Part shown: positions 55,847 to 64,000 of the stretch, piece by piece
Layout of the letters: every line of letters starts with the position of its first letter
How positions within the stretch are numbered: position 1 is the first letter of the stretch
DNA from: Actinostola sp. cb2023
Taxonomy: Eukaryota > Cnidaria > Anthozoa > Actiniaria > Actinostolidae
NCBI GenBank assembly: GCA_033675265.1
Contig: JAUJYZ010001005.1
Span: 124,001 to 188,000 of the forward strand
DNA length: 64,000 nt
Direction: 5' to 3'
The notes under the pieces: generated by a model
Told to the model about the DNA's origin: nothing
What the model saw: only the letters and a program-made list of their open reading frames with translations
Databases searched by the model: none
Program-made: the position numbers and the translations under genes

Positions 55847-58800
55847 TTAATTACAGTTAAAAAGGCTGTTGATTTCTTTAACATCATTATCTGTCAGTGT
55901 GCCTCTAATCTGCCCTCCAAGTTTCTTCCATGGGCGTCCTCGTGCTATGATAGTTGGTTTCTTCCCCGGTGCAACAGAAAACAGAAAGCGATCATAGTGC
56001 ATGATGGAAGACGTGTCGTATGGAAGATTAAGGCTGTCAAGTCTGCCGTGTGGATACTTGCGAAAGTTCTTTCTCCTACCTACATAAAACAAACAGAACA
56101 GAAAATACAAGAGCACGTCCATGTAGATATGGAAACAACACAGAGTAACACAGGACAAGAAGAACACGTTCATGTAGATATGGAAGTAACACAGGACAAG
56201 ACGAACACGTAAATGTACATATGGAAGTAACACAGTACAAGAAGAACACGTCCATGTAGATATGGAAGTAACACGGGACAAGACGAACACGTTCATATAG
56301 ATATGGAAGTAACACAGGACAAGAAGAACACGTCCATGTAGATATGGAAGTAACACAGTACAAGAAGAACACGTCAATGTACATATGGAAGTAACACAGG
56401 ACAAGAAGAACACGTCCATGTAGATATGGAAGTAACACAGGACAAGAAGAACACGTCAATGTAGATATGGAAGTAACACAGGACAAGAAGAACACGTCAA
56501 TGTAGATATGGAAGTAACACGGGACAAGAAGAACACGTTAATGTAGATATGGAAGTAACACAGGACAAGAAGAACACGTCCATGTAGATATGGAAGTAAC
56601 ACAGGACAAGAAGAACACGTCCATGTAGATATGGAAGTAACACAGGACAAGAAGAACACGTCCATGTAGATATGGAAGTTGTAACGTCACGTGACTAACT
56701 TAAGATTTACATATTACCATGGGCTAGTTCGGCAATGGAGTAAAGTAACTTCACACGACCTTGTCTCTGTCGTTTTATACCGTATAACTCACATATCGTT
56801 ACATGGTGTCAGAAACATCGAACTTCTCGCATCTAAGGAGAACAGAAGCCGTCAAAATTCAAAAGGAGAAAGGAAAATATCTATAATTTACAAGTCGAAA
56901 TGCCCGACGACGTAGCACCTGAGGTAGCTGCGATTTCACCGCCATTATTCACAAGTAATGTGCCAATACCGCCAAAAATTCCACTTAAAGGTAATCTAAC
57001 GACAAACTGGAAGACATGGAAACAAATCTGGAGTGCCTACGAGCTAGTAACCAAGCTAAACGAGCAAAATAACCAATATAGAGTCGCCACATTTATCACA
57101 TGCATCGGTCAAGACGCCCTTGCAATTCACAACGGCCTGCCGTTTCAGAGTGAAGACGACAAGCAAGACATCACCAAAATCCTAGAGCTATGGGAAAACT
57201 ACTGTCTAGGTAAGACAAACATTACTTACGAACGCTACGCATTTAATAATCGTATTCAAGAAGAGAACGAGTCCATAGATATGTACGCTTCAACGCTAGG
57301 GTCTCTGGCGGACACGTGCAACTTTGGCGCGTTGAAAGATGAACTGATTAGAGATCGAATTGTCTGTGGTCTGCGTACAAATCAAATTAGAAAAAAGCTT
57401 CTTCAAATACCAGAACTCACACTCGATAAGTGTATGAATATCTGTCGATCAGCTGAAGCTACAACATCGCAAATGAAAGTTATGGCGAACCACGACGCAC
57501 CCTCCCCCCCAGCGCTCAATTACGTCGCAAGAGTGAAATCTACAACGTCGCGACGCGTGGAGCCGGAGATAATTAAGAACTGCCGTTTCTGTGGTCAGTC
57601 ACATGCAAAACAACGTGAAAAATGCCCAGCTTACGGCAAAATATGTAACAAGTGCAAGAAAGAAAACCATTTCGCCATTAAATGTCGTCAAGACAATAAT
57701 CCAAAACCTCAAAGAAAGCCATCGAGATCGACAAGGCCACAAGTGAATACATTAAACACAGATCAATACTTTACATCAGAAGATAGCGAGGACGACATCC
57801 TAACCATCTCTTCAAATGATCTTGAGATAAATTCCATTGAACATACCAAGAATAAAGTCTTTGCGTTCATGATAATTGGCAATCAACAAGTTAAAATGCT
57901 TGTTGACTGGCGCATCGTGCAATGTTTTGCCAGACAAGTTCCTTCCCAAAGGGACAGTCATCAAGAGGTCAAATCAGACACTCTCCATGTATTCAAAGTC
58001 AACCATGAAGTCAATTGGAATGTCAACCATTCAGTTGATGAACCCGAAGAATTCTAAATCATATCAAGTGGACTTCACAATTGTCCAAGGTGACTACACA
58101 CCATTACTTGGCCTTCAGACAGCCACACAGATGAAACTACTGAAAGTATATTCAGAGAATATCCTACTAGTCAGTCAGGATAACAGTATCATACAAACCA
58201 AAGAGAGCTGCTTGAAGGACTTTGCAGACGTCTTTGATCATAATGAACTGGGCTGCATGTCAGGAAAGGTGCATCTGGAAACCGACCCGAACGTCACACC
58301 CAACGTCATGCCACCTCGACGAGTACCGGTAGCTGTCAAAGGGAAGTTGAAAGCAGAACTTGACAGGTTAACCAAAAGGAAAGTGATTAGCCCGGTAGAG
58401 GAACCAACGGACTGGGTGTCCAGCATGATCGCAGTGATGAAACCAAATGGTACTGTGCGCCTCTGCATCGACCCACAACATTTAAATCAAGCACTCAAAA
58501 GATGCCACTACCCGTTACCCATCATCGAAGAACTCCTACCAGAATTGACAAAGGCAAGAGTCTTCAGTAAAGCTGACCTCAAAGAAGGATTCTTACAAGT
58601 GCAGTTGGATGAAGAATCCAGCAAACTAACAACCTTCCAAACGCCATGGGGCCGATATCGCTGGCACAGGCTACCTTTCGGTATAGCACCAGCCCCAGAA
58701 ATCTTTCAGATCAAACTTGATCAAAACCTAGAAGGCCTCAAAGGAACATTCGCAATAGCAGATGATATCCTGATAACTGGTCAAGGAGACACTGACAACC

Positions 58801-61800
58801 AAGCGAACGAAGACCATGACAAGAATCTACAGAGCTTTCTTCACAGATGTCGTGAGAGGAACATAAAGCTTAACAAAGATAAGTTCGACTTCAAGTGCGA
58901 AGAAGTGTGCTTCATCGGTCATCGTCTTACCAAAGAGGGACTTAAACTAGACCCAAACAAAGTAAACGCCATCATGAACATGATGCGACCTGAAGATGTA
59001 CCGGCGGTACAGCGACTTATCGGCATGGTAAAATACCTGTCTAAATTCCTGAGTGATCTCTCTCAGATGTGTGAGCCAATTAGGAAATTGACCCACAAAG
59101 ATGAACCATGGAACTGGACCGAAAAGCAAGAACAAGCTTTCCAGAATATCAAAGAAGCAGTTGCATCAGCCCCGATCCTAAAGTACTTTGACGCAGCAAA
59201 GCCAACAGAAGGAAGCGGAGATGCATCATGACAACATGGAATCGGTTTTGTACTGACGCAAGAGGACCACCCCATAACCTATGCAAGTCGAGCACTCACA
59301 TCAGCAGAACAGAAATACTCACAAATAGAGAAAGAGCTCCTTGCCCAAGTGTTTGGTCTTGAACACAATCACCAGTATGCCTACGGCAGAAAAATCACCT
59401 TGTTCACAGACCACAAGCCCTTGGTGTCCATTTCAAAGAAACCACTATCTGCTACACCCAAGAGACTACAACGACTACTGCTTCGTCTGCATTACTATGA
59501 TGTTGAAATCAAATACAGACCAGGAAGTCAAATGTACCTAGCAGATACCCTATCCAGAGCCTACCAAGACACTACCACTGATGAATTACACAGATCAGAG
59601 GTTGAGATAGAAGTTGAGAGCATACACGCAATCGACTACCTAGCCATATCAGAGCCTCAGTTACATGAGATAAAGGTCGAAACAGCAAAGGACCATACAC
59701 TACAAACCCTGAAGAACGTCATCTTGAAAGGATGGCCAGACACAAGAGCCACCGTTCCTACTGAAGTTCAGCAATATTTCAACTTCCGAGACGAGTTAGC
59801 CGTACAAGACGGAATTATCTTCAAAGGATCAAGATGCGTAGTCCCATCCAGTCTGAGACAGAAGATTAAAGAGAAATTGCATCGCTCGCGCATCGGAGTC
59901 CAAGGATGTTTAAGAAGAGCCCGTGAAGTAGTATACTGGCCTTCAATGAATCAAGAAATCTCGAACTACATTGAACAATGTGACATTTGCAACATGTTCG
60001 GAAGTCGACAACCGAAAGAACCACTGATTGTACATGACGTCCCACAGCGCCTTGGCAGAAGATTGGTTGCGATATCTTCACTGTTGAACAGAAGGACTAC
60101 TTATGTACTGTTGACTATTATTCTGGATACTTTGAAGTTGACAAGCTCGAGAGGAAAACAGCCAAGTCAATTGTTAAAAGACTCAAACGTCATTTCTCGA
60201 ACCATGGCATCCCTAACGAACTATTCAGCGACAATGGCCCACCTTTTGACTCTCACGAGTTTAGAGAATTTGCCAACGACTATGAGTTCACCCTTACCAC
60301 AAGTTCACCCAACTACCCACAAAGCAACGGCCGTGTCGAAAACGCAGTCAAGACAGCCAAGCGACTAATGAAGAAAACGAAGGAGGCAGGAACAGACTTC
60401 TACCTCGCCTTGTTGGATTGGAGAAACACACCGACAGAAGGAGTTAACAGCTCACCAGCACAACGACTATACGGACGGAGAACAAGGACACTGTTACCCA
60501 CTTCAGCAACTCTACTGAAACCGAAGATCCCACACAATGTAAGGGACAAGCTACTTGTCAAGAAAGAACTTCAGACAAAGTACTACAACCGTCATACTAG
60601 AGAATTGCCACCACTGACTCCAGGTGATCAAGTACGAGTCATCCCCAAGCCCAATGATCGCTCCACCAAGTGGACTAAAGCAGAGGTTGAAGAACAAGTC
60701 GATGTAAGGTCATACAACATAAGGACAGAAGATGGACGAGTTTACAGGAGGAATCGCCGACATCTAAGAAAGAGCCCTCCAACAACATTCACCTATCAGC
60801 AGTCAGATTATCTGACTCATACAGCACCTACCAGCAAAGTACCACCGAGTCCAGTCATCGATCCACCACTAATGGAAGCATCAGATGTACCTACAAGACC
60901 AACTCCAACCACAGCACCACTAGTGCCCAAACCGCTACATGATGAGATCAGTCCAACTACTCGAACCAGGAGTGGAAGAGAAGTGAAACCACCCTCACAC
61001 TTAAAGGACTATGTATTGTCCAAGTAAACTGTATACCAGGACTGATGAACACTGTTGAGTTAACAATTAAGACACTGTACTTTTATTTCTATTAACTTTT
61101 CTTTTTAGACAAGGAAAGGTGTAACGTCACGTGATTAACTTAAGATTTACATATTACCATGGGCTAGTTCGGCAATGGAGTAAAGTAACTTCACACGACC
61201 TTGTCTCTGTCGTTTTATACCGTATAACTCACATATCGTTACAGAAGTAACACAGGACAAGAAGAACACGTCCATGTAGATATGGAAGTAACACAGGACA
61301 AGAAGAACACGTCCATCTAGATATGGAAGTAACACAGGACAAGAAGAACACGTCCATGTAGATATGGAAGTAACACAGGACAAGAAGAACACATTAATGT
61401 AGATATGGAAGTAACACAGGACAAGAAGAACACGTCCATGTAGATATGGAAGTAACACAGTACAAGAAGAACACGTCAATGTAGATATGGAAGTAACACA
61501 GTACAAGAAGAACACGTCATGTAGATATGGAAGTAACACAGGACAAGAAGAACACGTCCATGTAGATATGGAAGTAACACAGTACAAGAAGAACACGTCA
61601 ATGTAGATATGGAAGTAACACAGGACAAGAAGAACACGTCAATGTATATATGGAAGTAACACAGGACAAGAAGAACACGTTCATATAGATATGGAAGTAA
61701 CACAGGACAAGAAGAACACGTCCATGTAGATATGGAAGTAACACAGGACAAGAAGAACACGTCAATGTAGATATGGAAGTAACACAGTACAAGAAGAACA

Positions 61801-62253
61801 CGTCAATGTAGATATGGAAGTAACACAGGACAAGAAGAACACGTTCATATAGATATGGAAGTAACACAGGACAAGAAGAACACGTCCATGTAGATATGGA
61901 AGTAACACAGGACAAGAAGAACACGTTAATGTATATATGGAAGTGACACGGGACAAAGGCATCAAAATGAAACAAATTAGCAAACTAACAAAAAAGCTGT
62001 CAGTACCAGGAGCGATGTTGTTCCACAAAATCTCCACATATTTGTCACGATCAGGTCGGCTTTGCTCATGCCAAATGCCTGCAAAGGAAAAGCAACAACC
62101 TTTAGGTGACGAAATAGTGTCAGGGTCACCATGGCCATTGGCAGCCTACCAAGTGAATGCATAATTTCATGCATTATCACACCAACATATTCACAGCCTT
62201 TGCCAAGATACAACTTTTGTCCTCCTCCACGGCGTCCAACGCTAGAAGAACAT
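55847..62253 (-). CDS. Astacin-family zinc metalloprotease (partial, three exons seen)
   Basis: Exons 62253-62150, 62078-62007 and 56079-55847 join in frame with GT-AG borders. The first ends CEYVGVIMHEIMHSLG and the second continues IWHEQSRPDRDKY, giving the complete HExxHxxGxxH zinc site across the splice. The last has YDTSSIMHY, the Met-turn with the Tyr ligand of astacins, and ends LTDNDVKEINSLFNC before a stop. The upstream exons (signal peptide, propeptide, first part of the catalytic domain) lie beyond 62253, probably past the window end. Astacins are secreted endopeptidases used in digestion and development. The 5.9-kb last intron contains the minisatellite and a Gypsy element. No coding damage is seen, so the gene may be active. 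Confidence 0.88.
56104..56679. repeat. 41-bp minisatellite in the astacin intron, part 1
   Basis: About 14 units of AAGAAGAACACGTCCATGTA + GATATGGAAGTAACACAGGAC. The period of 41 is not a multiple of three and the unit has no minus-strand stop, so all three minus frames stay open; these peptides are artefacts. The array resumes at 61244. Confidence 0.95.
56680..56803 (+). repeat. Gypsy 5' LTR
   Basis: The repeat has TG...CA ends and is unusually short. It differs from the 3' LTR only in GTGACTAAC versus GTGATTAAC. Confidence 0.95.
56900..57900 (+). CDS. Gypsy Gag with zinc knuckles
   Basis: ATG at 56900 (MPDDVAPEVAAISPP) opens a capsid-like region (WKTWKQIWSAYE, YERYAFNNRIQEENESI) followed by two Cys/His knuckles, CRFCGQSHAKQREKC and CNKCKKENHFAIKC. 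The frame runs into the start of the protease, where it breaks near 57905. Gag packages element RNA into virus-like particles. Confidence 0.85.
57876..61027 (+). pseudogene. Gypsy Pol: protease, RT, RNase H, integrase; three breaks
   Basis: The protease active-site region is split between two frames near 57905. RT follows with RVFSKADLKEGFLQV, WHRLPFGIAPAPE and catalytic FAIADDILI. A TGA at 59229-59231 interrupts RNase H right after its first acidic motif, and the same frame then continues through FTDHKPL and the zinc-binding HH-CC region (HRSRI...CDIC). Near 60045 the integrase core changes frame; its later acids (FSDNGPPF, NGRVENAV) and C-terminal domain lie in the frame that ends at 61027. 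The breaks contrast with the almost identical LTRs. Confidence 0.88.
61120..61243 (+). repeat. Gypsy 3' LTR
   Basis: This is the second copy of the 124-bp LTR. It is preceded by a purine-rich priming tract and followed by the GAAGT target duplicate. Confidence 0.95.
61244..61950. repeat. 41-bp minisatellite in the astacin intron, part 2
   Basis: About 17 units of the same 41-bp repeat, including one unit shortened by a base (GTCATGTAG near 61518). Parts 1 and 2 were one array before the Gypsy insertion. Confidence 0.95.
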
Positions 62254-62309
62254 CTATGGAAAAAAACAGCCAGTGAATTGAATGTCAAAACTACATAAAA
62301 CACATTGCC

Positions 62310-63852
62310 ATACTGTTCCTATACTGTATTGTTTTATTATGTTTAGTTTTTCATTTTTCCATAGTGTTTTATTATGTTTAGTTTTTCATTTTTCCATAGT
62401 GTTTTATTATGTTTAGTTTTTCATTTTTCCATAGTGTTTTATTATGTTTAGTTTTTCATTTTTCCATAGTGTTTTATTATGTTTAGTTTTTCATTTTTCC
62501 ATAGTGTTTTATTATGTTTAGTTTTTCATTTTTCCATAGTGTTTTGTTATGTTTAGTTTTTCATTTTTCCATAGTGTTTTATTATGTTTAGTTTTTCATT
62601 TTTCCATAGTGTTTTATTATGTTTAGTTTTTTATTTTTCCATAGTGTTTTACTATGTTTAGTTTTTCATTTTTCCATAGTGTTTTATTATGTTTAGTTTT
62701 ACATTTCCCCATATTGTTTTATTATGTTTAGTTTTTCATTTTTCCATACTGTTTTACTATGTTTAGTTTTTCAATTTTCCATAGTGTTTTATTATGTTTA
62801 GTTTTTCATTTTTCCATAGTGTTTTTACATTTCCCCATATTGTTTTATTATGTTTAGTTTTTCATTTTTCCATATTGTTTTATTATGTTTAGTTTTTCAT
62901 TTTTCCATAGTGTTTTATTATGTTTAGTTTTTCATTTTTCCATAGTGTTTTATTATGTTTAGTTTTTCATTTTTCCATAGTGTTTTATTATGTTTAGTTT
63001 TTCATTTTTCCATAGTGTTTTATTATGTTTAGTTTTTCATTTTTCCATAGTGTTTTATTATGTTTAGTTTTTCATTTTTCCATAGTGTTTTTTTATTATG
63101 TTTAGTTTTTCATTTTTCCATATGTTTAGTTTTTCATTTTTCCATATGTGTTTTATTATGTTTAGTTTTTCATTTTTCCATAGTGTTTTATTATGTTTAG
63201 TTTTTTATTTTTCCATAGTGTTTTACTATGTTTAGTTTTTCATTTTTCCATAGTGTTTTATTATGTTTAGTTTTTCATTTTTCCATAGTGTTTTTTACTA
63301 TAGTTTAGTTTTTCAATTTTCCATAGTGTTTTATTATGTTTAGTTTTTCATTTTTCCATAGTGTTTTACTATGTTTAGTTTTTCATTTTTCCATAGTGTT
63401 TTACTATGTTTAGTTTTTCATTTCCCCATAGTGTTTTATTATGTTTTTAGTTTTTCATTTTTCCATACTGTTTTACTATGTTTAGTTTTTCAATTTTCCA
63501 TAGTGTTTTATTATGTTTAGTTTTTCATTTTTCCATAGTGTTTTTACATTTCCCCATATTGTTTTATTATGTTTAGTTTTTCATTTTTCCATATTGTTTT
63601 ATTATGTTTAGTTTTTCATTTTTCCATAGTGTTTTATTATGTTTAGTTTTTCATTTTTCCATAGTGTTTTATTATGTTTAGTTTTTGATTTTTCCATAGT
63701 GTTTTTACATTTCCCCATATTGTTTTATTATGTTTAGTTTTTCATTTTTCCATATTGTTTTATTATGTTTAGTTTTTCATTTTTCCATAGTGTTTTATTA
63801 TGTTTAGTTTTTCATTTTTCCATAGTGTTTTATTATGTTTAGTTTTTGATTT
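62310..63852. repeat. 35-bp minisatellite TGTTTTATTATGTTTAGTTT + TTCATTTTTCCATAG
   Basis: About 44 units, with variant units containing TTTTTACATTTCCCCATATT that recur as a higher-order pattern (near 62820, 63540 and 63700). It lies upstream of the first visible astacin exon, probably in another intron. The last about 145 bp of the window show no supported feature. Confidence 0.95.
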
Positions 63853-64000
63853 TCCAAGGAGCCCAGGAATTGAATCTCACGCTCGTTTCCATACAGTTTC
63901 TGTCTGTTATGTTCTATATATACAAGCATCAAGAGTACAGACTTCCGGTATGCGCGCAATGCATTGGGAGATTATTACAAAGGAAAAGTGAGCACCAAGT

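Larger units (their letters stand above)
56680..61243 (+). mobile_element. Gypsy-type LTR retrotransposon, young but disabled
   Basis: The 124-bp LTRs (56680-56803, 61120-61243) start TGTAACG and end CGTTACA and differ at one base. GAAGT is duplicated at 56675-56679 and 61244-61248. A primer-site-like TGGTGTCAGAA follows the 5' LTR and a purine tract (GACAAGGAAAGG) precedes the 3' LTR. Gag and Pol lie between them. The order PR-RT-RNase H-integrase marks the Gypsy (Ty3) group. The coding region has two frameshifts and one stop. Confidence 0.95.

Noticed and set aside
55847..56665. Cys-rich minus-strand frames of SCVTSIST type
   Set aside because: Only the astacin exon at 56079-55847 is coding; the rest is the 41-bp minisatellite read in different frames.

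Overview
The window looks like repeat-rich, AT-rich DNA from an invertebrate animal, most likely a cnidarian (anthozoan). That placement is an inference. It rests on spliced genes with GT-AG introns, DIRS, Penelope, Tx1-like LINE and Gypsy elements side by side, a DUF6589-type repeat gene, an astacin protease gene and very many foldback/MITE elements. The only convincing ordinary host gene is an astacin metalloprotease on the minus strand at 55.8-62.3 kb. Almost everything else is mobile DNA, much of it nested.

Layout: 0-9.3 kb holds two decayed multi-exon repeat genes (minus 0.65-2.9 kb; plus DUF6589-like 3.3-6.0 kb) and several MITEs, including one inserted inside another. 11.2-19.3 kb (element A) and 19.4-28.3 kb (element B) are two related large DNA transposons lying head-to-tail. 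28.8-29.1 kb is a third, solitary right end of the A type. 30.2-41.8 kb is a minus-strand DIRS retrotransposon with a Tx1/L1-like LINE inserted at 35.66-41.03 kb. 42-45.4 kb holds MITEs, a local duplication and a CTTA microsatellite. 46.29-50.91 kb is a giant palindrome with arms of about 1.5 kb. 51.7-51.9 kb is an orphan leader exon like that of the DIRS element. 53.4-55.1 kb is a Penelope remnant. 55.8-62.3 kb is the astacin gene, whose large intron carries a 41-bp minisatellite split by a young Gypsy element. 62.3-63.85 kb is a 35-bp minisatellite.

The most interesting system is the A/B transposon pair. Each encodes an integrase-like DDE transposase (plus strand; D-58-D-40-E in both copies). 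Facing it is a four-exon gene that I assembled from splice sites: a SAM domain, a UBX-like domain and a HECT-like ubiquitin-ligase domain with the catalytic-type Cys. Exon phases and the 66-nt exon 2 are the same in A and B. Both genes start within about 55-95 bp of terminal arrays of a 20-bp repeat sharing the core TTATAAGTCG. The arrays are therefore placed to be transposase-binding sites and promoters at once. A looks intact in both genes but has no recognisable outer left terminus. B has both termini and an intact transposase, but three frameshifts in the ligase gene.

The second system is the DIRS element. A short Pro/Ala-rich leader exon ends at a phase-0 splice donor, and the Gag, RT-RNase H and tyrosine-recombinase ORFs each begin just after a phase-0 splice acceptor. 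This suggests one leader alternatively spliced to three bodies.
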